From Larix sibirica (Eukaryota > Streptophyta > Pinopsida > Pinales > Pinaceae), in contig NWUY0300002771.1 of assembly GCA_004151065.3 (NCBI GenBank), forward strand, positions 22,228 through 44,597: a DNA stretch of 22,370 bases, read 5' to 3'. This document shows, piece after piece, positions 1 through 8,639 of this stretch. The stretch's first letter is position 1; each line of letters begins with the position of its first letter. The translations under genes and the position numbers were made by a program. Under the pieces are notes generated by a model, which saw only the letters and a program-made list of their open reading frames with translations, made no database searches and was not told the DNA's origin.

Positions 1-137
1 TGTCCAATATTTAAACAAAGTAGTTGATCTACCTAGAGCTCACATAAACCTAACACCTTATTAATCCGATGAGGAATAAGTCTTCAGTGAAAACCGCTAA
101 TGGCCAAACCAAGACCAAAGATACCCATTCTTCAGGG

Positions 138-150
138 TTTATATATATAG
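138..150 (-). promoter_or_regulatory. TATA-like box, minus orientation
   Basis: Read on the minus strand this is CTATATATATAAA followed by CCC, which resembles a plant TATA box. The sequence downstream of it (toward position 1) has no recognisable gene. It could be the core promoter of an LTR that leaves the window on the left, or a chance AT run. No second LTR copy is visible to support the first idea. Confidence 0.2.
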
Positions 151-1026
151 GTTTGCTTTCACATAACCAAATTTTGAGCGACCGTATGCGACGTCAATGT
201 GAACCCTACGATCTTGGAGAAGACAACGGTTCATGGTGGTATACCTAGGTCAACTACCCATCAAGGGCTTTCCCCAATGACAAATCCCTTTATCTAACTG
301 TTATCGGTAGCCATCAAAACAAAAACTAATGAGAAACGGACTTCTCCTAGAGAGAAAAAAAAAACGCAGAACCCATAAAATCCCGCCCTGGGGCAAGGAA
401 ATATGATCCCCCCGAGCACACGAGAAGAATGCCCCATTAAAAGGTATGGCATATGCGAATTTCATCACCTTGGGCTCTTCAAGTCCGAGCTCGTATTCTA
501 GTCAATAGTTCACTTTTGTGTAGAAGAAAAAATAGAAAACCTATTTTACACAGGTCTGGTAGCCTCCCATATCAACTCACATCCAAAAGATGGCGCCTAG
601 GTTTTTTCTTAACGCCAATGTATGAAAGTCTAGCCTTATACCCTATCGAACTTCTCAATTTTAAACGTAAATGAGGTGATAACAAGGTTTTCCAACTCCC
701 CTTTTAAAACCAACAAAAGGAAAATACAAGAACGTTGTTTCATACAAATAAAACAATAGGATGAAAAGACCTACCTGGCAGTGTGAGAGAGGTCTGACTG
801 CAATGCTCAACGGGTTTAGGTGCACTCTGTCATCCCGTGATAGGTTCAGGATAACAAACATCGTTTGCAAAATATTACCAAAACTTTGAAAACCTTATAT
901 ACAACAAGGATAACCCTAGTATTTAATGTGCCTTGATACACGTGTGAACGGGGTCCACTTACTTGTTTCGGGCATTTTCTCATTTCACGTCAAAGCTATT
1001 CGGATCAATATTTTGGCGCATAAGTC
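151..1026. other. non-coding stretch, nothing recognised
   Basis: Both strands were read. The open frames here (for example 453-674 plus and 661-870 minus) are short and show no familiar domain. A run of A lies near 355-364. The stretch could be old LTR or unique spacer; nothing in it decides. Confidence 0.5.
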
Positions 1027-1317
1027 TTTTCGGCACCGATCATATTTCAGAGCACATTATCATTTGTCACTGATTTTGTTTCGGAGCAACTTCAATTCTA
1101 TGCCGAAACTGTTCGGGCAAGAAACCCTTTTGACGTTGATTCTGCTTTGGATGATTTTCGAGTTTGGCATTGAAATGTTTCAGAGTGAAAACCAAGTTTA
1201 CGCCGATCCACTTATACGTCTTTTATCGGCACAACCTCCCGTTCTACATTGGATGTTTCAACATGCATTTTAGCTTTGTTTTGAATGTGTCGATGCAAAA
1301 CAAGATTCTGCTATGAC

Positions 1318-1564
1318 CGTTTCGGTGCTAAATAATAAACTTCACCGATCGTTTCGACATGAAATTGAAATGTCCTCCAATAAGGCCTGTTTCCTTTGTT
1401 CTCCAACCGTTTCGACAGAACATTCTATTTTTCTCTGAAACACAATTCTTCCCCAAAACATATGAGCGTTTCGGCATTAAATTAAAAACCTCTTCGATCG
1501 TTTTGACACAACATTGGATTGTGCTCCGATCGTTTCGGTGGAAAATTGAAAACTCTCCCGTTCC
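1318..1564. repeat. decayed 32-base tandem repeat (minisatellite)
   Basis: Units opening with CGTTTCGR or close variants start at 1318, 1350, 1408, 1467, 1499, 1531 and about 1559. The spacings are 32, 58, 59, 32, 32 and 28, so the period is 32 with two double-length steps where a unit start has decayed. Units carry an AAATTGAAA-like middle and a CTCCGAT-like end. Weaker relatives (TTTCGGCACCGAT, GTTTCGGAGC, GCCGAAACTGTTCGG) reach back to about 1027, so the array was probably longer. The open frames across it on both strands come from the repeat and are not genes. Confidence 0.65.
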
Positions 1565-1758
1565 AAAAAATGATTTTTCTTTTGATTTCAGAAAAAAATC
1601 GTAAGTATCAAACAAAAAGTAAGCAGATAAAATAAAACAACACTCTAAGTAAATTTAAAAAGGAGGGGCCCTACAAATTTACAAATTTTTTGGGATCACG
1701 TTGCAGCTGCAACAAAAAGTTCATACTTTTTTTGTATTAAGAAAACACATTCTACATG

Positions 1759-1772
1759 ACCCATGAATGGGC
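1759..1772 (-). other. 3' terminal hairpin of LINE-1
   Basis: On the minus strand GCCCA-TTCA-TGGGT can fold into a five-pair stem (one G-U pair) with a four-base loop, about 26 bases before the A tail. A hairpin at the same relative place is seen in the other LINE tails of this window. The stem is short, so by itself it would not be convincing. Confidence 0.4.
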
Positions 1773-1974
1773 CTCTTCAAAAATGATATTCTTCTGGGAT
1801 ATCCCATCATAAACACTTAGTATTGTTTTTCTTCATTACATACTATCTCATTTATATATGCTTGTATACTTATAGATATTGCTTTTTATCTCATCTAATC
1901 ATAATATAACTACAATCAGCAAGAATAGACATTTAAGTTTGTAGATTGTAGCCATTTTCAAAATGGAAAAGGTC

Positions 1975-2430
1975 TCAGATCATCCTCGGTAATAGTATTG
2001 TTGTTGCATTCCCATTGTTTACAAGGGCCAATCCCAAATGGCCAATCCCAAATTGAATCCGGGTCTTTGAAAGTTGATCTGCCAAATAGTTTCTTTCCCT
2101 TTGCACATGCTGAAAAGTGATAAATTGGAATAGATTTACTATTCGAACAACATCCTCGAAGATGGCCGCTAGGTAGATATTCCCCGTTCTCCATTTATGT
2201 TTAGCCAATTGATGACTAAGAGAGAGTCACCAATGACCTGTATCCTGCGGATGCCGACAAAGTATGCCAAGAGGAGAGTAAATTTGATAGCCAATAATTA
2301 TGCCCGGTTGTTGGAACTGGGGCCTGTAGATGCAGCAAATTTAGTCCATTGATGAGATGATTGATATATGATCTCGCCGATGCCACCACAGGTGGGTCTC
2401 CTTGAGCGGCTCCGTCAAAGAAGCACCAGG
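1975..2430 (-). pseudogene. RNase H domain of LINE-1 (broken)
   Basis: This is the C-terminal RNase H of a plant LINE polyprotein, which degrades RNA in RNA-DNA hybrids during retrotransposition. Visible motifs in order on the minus strand are FDGAAQGD (first catalytic Asp kept, near 2415), SSNNRA followed by a stop, VIGDSLLVINWL (second Asp kept), and FQHVQRERNYLADQLSK (last Asp kept). The codon after NNRA should be the catalytic Glu; it reads TAA at 2298-2300, one base from GAA. The parts lie in more than one frame. A perfect 14-base tandem duplication at 2026-2053 breaks the frame near the C-terminus. Confidence 0.8.
2026..2053. repeat. 14-base perfect tandem duplication
   Basis: GGCCAATCCCAAAT occurs twice in direct succession, at 2026-2039 and 2040-2053. 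Fourteen is not a multiple of three, so the duplication itself shifts the RNase H frame of LINE-1. It looks like a replication slip after insertion. Confidence 0.85.
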
Positions 2431-3501
2431 GGTAGTTGCATCCACTTCTTCAACCATGATCCTCCTAGTATAATTGACAATAGGGCTCTCTAACATATGG
2501 CCAGTGATTGCGAGGCTCTTGTGAGCGTAGACCTGTGCTGGGATCAACTTATCCTCGAACATTGCCATATTATGTATTTTCCAAGTAGACCATAAGATAA
2601 TGTATGGCAGCGCCAAACCGTCCTTTGCAATTGGATCTTGGTTCCATATGCACAGTGCCTCCGAAATATTTACTCCATCCCAAACGTAGTGTATTCCCTT
2701 AATCATAGTGATATATTTCCAGACCCTTCTAATATAAGAACAGGTAATAAAAAGATGATTGATAGATTCTTCAAGGTTTTTGCAAAGAGCACACCGGCCT
2801 GGGCTTTCATATATCTTCCTCTCTATGAAGTTCCAGACTAGGATCATGTTCATCATGAGAGCTAACCGAACAAATAGGAGAATCTTCAGTGGGCATGTCA
2901 ACTGCCATATTTCCGTTAACCACCAAGTGGGATCAGGGCGGTTCCTCACAAACCTTAAGACTTCATATCCAATCTTGGGAGTGTATATGCCTTTATCCTT
3001 GTTCATAATCCAACAGATTTAATCTGGTCTGTTGACCAGGCGAATGAAGTAAGATTGTAGATTCGCAATGAAAGTGTCCCATATCAATTTGTCCATGTCA
3101 ACGAAACCAATATTGGCTGCATCAATCCATCCATGTTTATGATAATTGGTATATGTCGGGTCCTGAGCTTGTGCCAAGAAAAAGTATCCCCTGTCTTGTA
3201 AATTATCAAGCATATGGGGTGGTAGACCGTAGGCTTTCTCACCTCCTATCCATGGGTCAATTCCAAGACAAACCGAAGCCCCATTTCCAATTTTTCTAAC
3301 GCGGACCATCAACCACAAGATCGAAAGCATCGAGAGCAGCGCGCCACATATTAGATATATTCCTATGAGAGGTATTACTACTTCTGATTCAATCCTCTAT
3401 AGAAAGAGGGAAGATGTGCTTATGATAGATCAGATTGGTCCATAAGTTGTTGTACTTGATGAGGCACCAGATGCTCTTTGTTGCTATAGCAATTGCAAAA
3501 C
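2431..3501 (-). pseudogene. RT connection and zf-RVT region of LINE-1
   Basis: This is the part of the LINE polyprotein between RT and RNase H. In order on the minus strand: a segment at about 3340-3500 containing IWCLIKYNNLW and NMWRAALDAFD, a block with KIGNG and IDPWIGG typical of plant LINEs, and the zf-RVT zinc-binding domain at about 2700-2950 (LTCPLKI, then GRCALCKNLEESINHLFITC and W). The Cys-x2-Cys, His and Cys ligands of zf-RVT are all kept. The piece from 3006 to 2341 is open for 221 codons; upstream it is joined by frameshifts and a stop near 3020. Its role is inferred from family knowledge: RNA binding by the LINE protein. Confidence 0.8.
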
Positions 3502-4450
3502 TCAATAAATGCTTAATACCCTAGCCTCCCCAAGGTTTTGGGAGAGTGAGACGATCCCATGCAATCCAGTGAAAAGAGAAAGAATTGTCATATTTCTTCC
3601 ATAAAAATTACTGCAAATTTTTCGAATGGTATTTAAAGTGGTAGCCGGAACATGTGCAATGGTAATCCAGTATACCAGAAGGGCCTCCATAATGGAGTTG
3701 ATGAGAATGATTCTACCTCCTTTAGACAACCATATGTTACACCAGAGCTGATTATGCCTTTCAACCCTGCTGACCAACCAATTCCAGTCCTTAATTCCAC
3801 AATTGTTAGGTTTAATGAAAAAACCCAAGTAAGGAAGCCCCGAGTCTGTATTAGCTTGAGTGTATGGGAACGGTTGATCAATCCAATCCACTGGCTCATC
3901 CTCCATGTTCATTATAGATATGGATCATTTATGGGAATTGATGGACATACCTGTAGAAAGCTTGAACTGGTCGAGAATCCTTTTGATATGGAGAATATCC
4001 CTGTGAGTGCCTTCTGCGAATATCAAGATGTCATCAACGAAGAGTAGGTGGGCCACACTGATGTTAGCTGCAATCTCAAAACCATAGAAGGATCCCAATC
4101 TCTTTGCATGTAGGATGGCTCGGCTTAGTCCTTCGACAATGAGAAGGAACAATAAGGGGGTATACCTTCTCATAATATCCCTGGTATACCTTCTCATAAT
4201 ATCCCTCGAATCGTGTTTGCTATCACCTTTGCAGTAATGTTGTAGATGCTATTGCAGAGTGAAATCGGTCGGTAGTCATCATAGGTCACCCCTTTGTCTT
4301 TTTTAGGAATAACTGCGATGAAGGTCGAGTTGAAGGCAGCTAGGATTCTCCCCTTTTGCCTCGATTCCTCAATGACAGCCAAAATGTCTAACTCGAATAA
4401 ATCCATGAAGGCTTCATAAAATTCATCGGTCCATCCATCTGGGCTTCCTA
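3502..4450 (-). pseudogene. reverse transcriptase of LINE-1, palm deleted
   Basis: This is the RT domain of a LINE, which copies LINE RNA into DNA at a nicked target. On the minus strand from 4450: PDGWTDEFYEAF, then FNSTFIAVIPKKDKG and YDDYRPISLCNSIYNITAKVIAN, then a jump to PLLFLLIVEGLSRAI, the active-site motif FVDD (plus positions 4030-4041) and the thumb region LPYLGFFI and WLSKGGRIILINS. Between KVIAN and PLLFLL the family normally has about 100 or more residues, including the first catalytic Asp and most of the RQGDP motif. They are absent, and a 24-base duplication sits at the join. The enzyme cannot have been active after this deletion. Confidence 0.85.
4159..4206. repeat. 24-base perfect tandem duplication at the RT deletion
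   Basis: The same 24 bases, starting GGTATACC and ending ATATCCCT, are present at 4159-4182 and 4183-4206. They sit exactly where the RT reading frame of LINE-1 loses its palm core and changes frame. A deletion repaired with a local copy (filler DNA) is the likely cause. Confidence 0.85.
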
Positions 4451-4480
4451 AAAGTCACTCGGTTGCTTATTAAGGCCAAT

Positions 4481-4646
4481 GATCTAAATCACAATGTTTT
4501 AGCAAAAACTATGAAGATAAGCAAAAATATGAAGATAAAAATGAACTTTTGAAGATATAACTACAAAAAAGTGTGCATTTAGACATTGCAAATTACTCTT
4601 TGACACAACCTTTCATCTTCCTAGACTTTTGGTGCCTGAGCTTAAT
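4481..4646. other. AT-rich spacer
   Basis: No domain or gene was recognised. Short direct repeats of a TATGAAGATAA-like word occur at about 4508-4545. The stretch is probably the target-site flank of LINE-2 together with the unresolved 5' edge of LINE-1. Confidence 0.5.
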
Positions 4647-4663
4647 GAGAATGTCTGATATTT
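4647..4663. repeat. target-site duplication of LINE-2, left copy
   Basis: GAGAATGTCTGATATTT here is identical over 17 bases to 6518-6534. The match ends at once on both sides. The T run that is the A tail of a minus-strand LINE begins one base after it. Confidence 0.92.
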
Positions 4664-4707
4664 CTTTTTTTTAATACTAATGGTTGCTTGCATTTATATC
4701 AAAAAAG

Positions 4708-4732
4708 AGGATGTGGCCTAACCGAACATCCT
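4708..4732 (-). other. 3' terminal hairpin of LINE-2
   Basis: AGGATGT at 4708-4714 pairs with ACATCCT at 4726-4732, a perfect seven-base stem with an 11-base loop. It is about 35 bases before the A tail. Plant LINE RT is known in some families to recognise a stem-loop near the 3' end of its RNA; that this one serves so is inferred. Confidence 0.6.
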
Positions 4733-5189
4733 TGAATTACATATGATGACTGCAAAATAAATGATTAGACAGAACTTTTTTACCGTGCTCAAAATCAAGG
4801 ATTTCAATACACCTTGATTTTGCAAGTTTGCTAAAAAAGACCATTCTTTCTTGCTATGATAGATCGTACAAATTTTGCCTAACAATTTATAAGGAATTTT
4901 CTAAACTTCACAAAATAGAAGAACCTAGCCATTATATGCCTTTCCCATCCCTTCCTTAGGGCCTTCCCGATGATCGTCATTAGCTTTATATTCTTCTCCG
5001 TGGCCTCGATATGTCTGCAATTGATCTTCCCCTATAGGATTGTCGTTGTTTTCTTTGTTACTAGCTTGCACTGGACCGCCAAACTCTGTAAACTCATGCA
5101 AACCATGAATTTGGATAATGCTATTTGGAGCTCTATTTTCTTCCTCACAAATCTCAACTTTTCCTTTTAATGCTCTGTTTTCTTCCTCA

Positions 5190-5973
5190 CAATTCTCTAC
5201 TTTGCCTTTTAAATGATCTAACCTTTGCCATTATAATTTCTGCTTCAAGATTGACCATCTGTACATCTTGCATTCAAAACTGATACTAAGAAATTGCAAT
5301 ATCACTACTGATATTAGCCCTTAAATCACGTAGCTGCTTCTCCAATCCAACAACAGTTCTGACTAAAAACTCATGGTCATTTTCGTTCCTTCCTTTTCCA
5401 TCCTTAAGGTCCATATTGGCTGAGTAGAAATTTCAAATTGCTTTGGAATATGAAAATTATAACCCAGGAGAAGCACAAACCTATTACTCTGTTTCAAATT
5501 TCTGCTGAGAATGTAAACCAAATATCCATCGACAGTACTTATTCCCTCAAGATTATATATTAACAGTATTTCCTGAAAGCCTTTATGTTGTGCATTCCAG
5601 TGTTTACGCAGACGCAAAATAACAATACTAAGATCTTGAGGGAGACTAATAATCTTTACCCGGTTTAAACTCCCTGCTTGATCAAGATAGTCCCATGAAG
5701 CATGAATTTCCTCCATGTGACAGAGAAGTCCCTGAGTGCACTCGAAATTTGGGAAATGCCAACTCAGAAGACTTCCATTCGAATACAAATAATCACAACC
5801 CTGTTTCCATAAAAAGCTTAGAAAAACTTGTAATAATTTCCAATTACATCATCATCCAGAATTGGGTACCAACCATCAAAGTCTGCCATCATGAATACAG
5901 AATTGGGCGAAGCGTATCCACAGCTCTCATGCTCGATCCTTCGCACCACATCAATTACCTTGAAGCTCATTAA
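5190..5973 (-). pseudogene. coding-like sequence after RNase H in LINE-2, function unknown
   Basis: On the minus strand, two long open stretches follow the RNase H of LINE-2. The first starts at 5973 (MSFKVIDVVRRIEHESCGYA, later FMMADFDGWYPILDDD) and ends in a stop near 5820. The second is open from 5788 to 5363 (141 codons). Beyond it, a segment at about 5200-5345 reads VGLEKQLRDLRANISS and later NLEAEIIMAK, coiled-coil-like, with stops. No domain family was recognised. It may be a C-terminal extension of the LINE protein, a separate small ORF, or host sequence captured by the LINE. Confidence 0.4.
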
Positions 5974-6129
5974 CTTCCGAGGATTTATTTCCATTATTGT
6001 GCTCTAATGCATGCTTTTCAAATGCCAACTGGAGTACTTAACATGTATCTCATTTAATTTGATGACAATCCATGCATTTGCGTTTTGAACCAAAGTTTTG
6101 ATTAAATTATTCACCATATTCAAAGGTTA

Positions 6130-6517
6130 TGGGATGGAGCAATGACCCATATATTCCCCACAAATTAGGAGATTATCTTGGTCGATATTACACGCCACAT
6201 TTGCCTACCTATCTGCTTGGAAGTTCAAAACTCTAAGAGCATGGAAAACTTTGACATCTTCAAATTCTGTAAGCAATTGCAAGATTCTCCACATTATGTT
6301 TCTTAGAGGTCCATCCCTTCGAGCCTGCTTTGAGACAAGATACCAGAGTATTATCATTAAATCTCCCACTATTGTTAAGAACCTTATATTACATTCAATG
6401 GCTTGAGATAAACCTTGACATAGAGCCAACACTTCTGCAAGATTATTAGACATCTCTCCCCGTCCCCTTGAGAAGTTTTGTTTCTGCAGTCCTCCAGGGT
6501 CAAAGATCACCCCCTCG
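6130..6517 (-). pseudogene. RNase H domain of LINE-2 (5'-truncated)
   Basis: This is most of a LINE RNase H. From the 5' break on the minus strand: GVIFDPGG, then MSNNLAEVLALCQGLSQAIE with the catalytic Glu, TIVGDLMIILWYLVSKQ with the second Asp, and FHALRVLNFQADR with the last Asp, followed by a stop and ANVACNIDQDNLL. The first Asp is lost because the element starts after it. The domain ends in HCSIP and a TAA, similar to the PIP-stop ends of LINE-3 and LINE-4. An open frame continues past the break to 6591, but those codons belong to the flanking DNA. Confidence 0.85.
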
Positions 6518-6534
6518 GAGAATGTCTGATATTT
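6518..6534. repeat. target-site duplication of LINE-2, right copy
   Basis: This is the second copy of the 17-base repeat, identical to 4647-4663, placed at the truncated 5' end of LINE-2. Confidence 0.92.
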
Positions 6535-7092
6535 GATAGTAAACAAATTCAACAAATCTTCAAGGATGAGCATCACGTAAAACATCATCAAACTTTTATG
6601 TTGTAGACTTTACAAGGCATGAAAATAATTCTTCAATAATTATTTCCATGCTATTAAATGATGATTTTCATATATTCTTTCTTCATCAAATAAAATTCAA
6701 GATCTTAAATGAAGCATTGGGCTGTGTTGATCTAGCAACAACCCCTCAAGTTTTGCTTTTTGAGGAAGAAAACCCAAGGACTCCTCGTATATATATATTT
6801 TTTTTCACTTTTATGGAGCTTCAACTTTCCTTAAAAGCATTAATGAAAGAATGTTATTTTGACTCCTCATCCTTAGGCCTCTAAATACTTTCTTGAGAAT
6901 AGACTTATACCTTAGATTACATTCAATATCTTCTTCATTTTGAACTTTGGATACAATGGTTCTCATCCTTTCTCAATCTGAACTTATCTTCATTGGCTTG
7001 CTTTTGACTTCTCATTCAAGTATTGGACTCAATTTTCTCTTCGCTTTCAGATCTTTGTTCTCCACCTATATCACATGTTCAAAGCCTTTCAA
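6535..7092. other. AT-rich spacer without recognised genes
   Basis: This was the right flank of the LINE-2 target. It has an AT dinucleotide run and a T8 run near 6789-6806 and the hairpin listed separately. The open frames at 6648-6884 and 6947-7135 show no known domain and read as low-complexity peptides. Confidence 0.5.
6618..6650. repeat. inverted repeat, 13-base stem
   Basis: CATGAAAATAATT at 6618-6630 faces AATTATTTCCATG at 6638-6650, with a seven-base loop and one mismatched pair. It could be an edge of a small foldback element or chance in AT-rich DNA. No coding or TSD is seen beside it. Confidence 0.5.
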
Positions 7093-7490
7093 ACACGCGA
7101 CATACAACAAATTCAAAGTTTTTTTTAACGTGTGATATATCACAAATTTGAAGTTATTGCACGATGCAATATATCGCAAATTTGAAGTTATTGCACCATG
7201 AAATATATTGCAAGTTCCAATTGTTTCACATCACAAGTTTCGAATTTTTCAAAGTTTTGACACATCGCAAGTTCCAACTCTTTAGAATGTGTGACATGTC
7301 ATAGGTTGAAAAGTTTTTGTTTCATCGTGGGTTTCAAAGGTTTTTTTTATCACAAAAATCAGATTTTTGTACCATGTGACATATCGCAAGTTCTAAAGTT
7401 TTGGAACATGTGATACATCATAGATTCAAAGTTCTTGTATTGTGCAACATGCATGAGCACTAATCTAGAATCATGTGATACATCACACCT
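7093..7490. repeat. decayed 33-34-base tandem repeat (minisatellite)
   Basis: Units resemble CATGTGATATATCGCAAGTT followed by CAAAGTTTTTGAA. Clear unit starts lie at 7129, 7162, 7196 and 7229, spaced 33, 34 and 33. About ten to twelve units, increasingly diverged, run to about 7490. The two neighbours around 7129-7195 share almost all bases of the CACAAATTTGAAGTTATTGCA part. No coding function is visible. Both its sequence and its period differ from the array at 1318-1564. Confidence 0.75.
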
Positions 7491-7755
7491 CACCCAAACT
7501 TTGAAATTTTAAATGAATACGATTAGCTTTTAACAATAAATCTTAAACAAAATGAACTTCCCTTTGCCCATATCCCACATCATGCAGAGTTATAACTCTT
7601 TTCCCAAAAGCATTGTTATTAAACGCAATGAAAAGGTTTTGGCTTGTCCATATTGTTTTAAAATAGAAAGAGTTATTGCAAAAGTAGCAATTGATTTTTC
7701 CCTTGCCATTTATCGATTTATGAATGAGAAAGGGCACAAGCGAGCACAAGCATTN
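7491..7755. other. unassigned segment with a short open frame
   Basis: A plus-strand frame from 7552 runs 68 codons to an undetermined base at 7755 and contains ACPYC. No family was recognised. Its end coincides with the start of LINE-3 sequence, so it is probably unique or unknown repeat DNA next to the LINE-3 break. Confidence 0.35.
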
Positions 7756-7758
7756 TGA

Positions 7759-7958
7759 AGAAGGCCCCAAATAATATGGAGCTGACCCACTTCTACAGGA
7801 AAGTCACTTTACAGATGAAAGCCTTCGAAGAATTGAAGTTCTTCCACGTCCTCCGGCAACTCAACCATCTAGCAGATCATGAAGCGAATTTGGGAGTCCA
7901 GTTGAGCAAAGGAGTCCTCAGGCTAAATGGAAACATCAACCACGTGCCCATACCTTAG
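7759..7958 (+). pseudogene. C-terminal piece of LINE-3 RNase H
   Basis: The frame reads KKAPNNMELTHFYRKV, then FEELKFFHVLRQLNHLADHEANLGVQLSKGVL and NGNINHVPIP before TAG. The LNHLADHEAN block is the last conserved RNase H motif with its Asp kept. The first three catalytic residues are lost with the 5' truncation. The end in VPIP and stop matches the end of LINE-4 RNase H (EPIP and stop), so the stop may be the true end of this protein region. Confidence 0.75.
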
Positions 7959-8557
7959 TACAAGTGGTGTAATCCTTTACAGATTGGACCAGAAAAGCCA
8001 AAAGAGAAACTTGTTTTCATTTAGCATTGTGTTTCCTACGCAGGAGAGTACCCTGAGGATTTCGAGAAGCACAAAGTGCAGGAGTAAGACAAATCTGAAC
8101 CAGAGATCGTATCATGACCATGGTTCTCCAAGTACTGGGTCTGATACCAATGGAAATGACCTCCAATCGGCATCCTCCAGGAAGATTCATCTCCAGCAAG
8201 GTCAATCAACTATCCAGCAAAGGAAATCTCAGGAAATCGATGAGAATCCTCACAAAATCAGATGAAGTCAAAAGCTCGTAACTACAGCAGACAGCATTTT
8301 CCAAATAACTCCTCAATCATCTCTGTATTTTGCTAGAGGAAATGCTGAGTTTCTCTCAGACCGTGTGCAAAGGAATTGGAAGGGAGCAGATCGGGTCTAG
8401 ATATGGCATCCAGATCGTCCTCCACTTTAGAAACTTGTCTCTCTCAAATCCAGGCAGATCTAATCGAGCTCAAAAATTAAGGAATTTATGGAAATTATGG
8501 ATGTAAAGCCTTTGAAAATTATGCTTATGACAGACCAGAAATTATGAATGTAAAGCC

Positions 8558-8578
8558 TCTGGCAACTATTTAGCCAGA
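8558..8578 (+). other. 3' terminal hairpin of LINE-3
   Basis: TCTGGC at 8558-8563 pairs perfectly with GCCAGA at 8573-8578 around a nine-base loop. It lies about 33 bases before the A10 tail, as in the other LINE ends in the window. Confidence 0.6.
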
Positions 8579-8611
8579 TGATAAATAAAATAGCTCTATA
8601 ACCGTTTTAGT

Positions 8612-8621
8612 AAAAAAAAAA
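8612..8621 (+). other. A10 tail of LINE-3
   Basis: Ten A residues follow GTTTTAGT and the AAATAAAAT signal-like words, as expected for the 3' end of a reverse-transcribed polyadenylated RNA. Confidence 0.7.
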
Positions 8622-8639
8622 CAAAAGGGGAGTAGGTGT

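Larger units (their letters stand above)
1727..4480 (-). mobile_element. LINE-1: decayed plant LINE with RNase H, minus strand
   Basis: On the minus strand the order is RT, a linker, zinc-binding zf-RVT, RNase H, a 3' untranslated part and an A7 tail (T run at 1727-1733). This is the order of plant L1-clade LINEs with RNase H. The 5' side fades out at about 4450-4480, just upstream of a PDGW motif of the RT, so ORF1 and the endonuclease are missing. Several frameshifts and stops break the reading frame. No convincing target-site duplication was found, so the 5' limit is approximate. Confidence 0.85.
4664..6517 (-). mobile_element. LINE-2: 5'-truncated LINE, 1854 bases, with target-site duplication
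   Basis: The element lies between two perfect 17-base direct repeats. Its 3' end is an A8 tail (T run at 4665-4672), and its 5' end cuts into the RNase H domain at residues GVIFDPGG. This is the classic product of incomplete target-primed reverse transcription. Downstream of RNase H it carries about 1.45 kb with long open stretches. Only stops and a few frameshifts mark its age, and the perfect duplication suggests it is younger than LINE-1. Confidence 0.92.
7756..8621 (+). mobile_element. LINE-3: strongly 5'-truncated LINE, plus strand
   Basis: The element starts inside RNase H, carries about 650 bases after the domain's stop, and ends in AATAAA-like words (8582-8589), a hairpin and an A10 tail at 8612-8621. 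The 5' edge falls at an undetermined base. Gypsy-A gag sequence follows the tail within a few bases. No target-site duplication was found. The 3' part contains a near repeat of about 50 bases (a GAAATTATGRATGTAAAGCC word at about 8489 and about 8538). Confidence 0.75.

Noticed and set aside
1328-1615. Overlapping open frames on both strands
   Set aside because: They lie within the 32-base tandem repeat, and their peptides only reflect the repeat.
3652-4047. Plus-strand open frame of 131 codons
   Set aside because: It is antisense to LINE-1 reverse transcriptase including the FVDD active site.
1710-4578. Possible target duplication of LINE-1 (ACAAAAAGTTCAT near 1710 and ACAAAAAAGTGTGCAT near 4563)
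   Set aside because: The match needs gaps and is A-rich, and 4480-4562 does not read as LINE, so it does not define the element.
7093-7490. CRISPR-like array
   Set aside because: Units are contiguous and diverged with no constant repeat and unique spacers, and the surroundings are plant transposons.
7552-7758. CPYC motif, like a glutaredoxin active site
   Set aside because: The residues around ACPYC do not show the rest of the glutaredoxin fold (no TVP or CDD blocks), and the frame ends at an undetermined base beside a LINE break.
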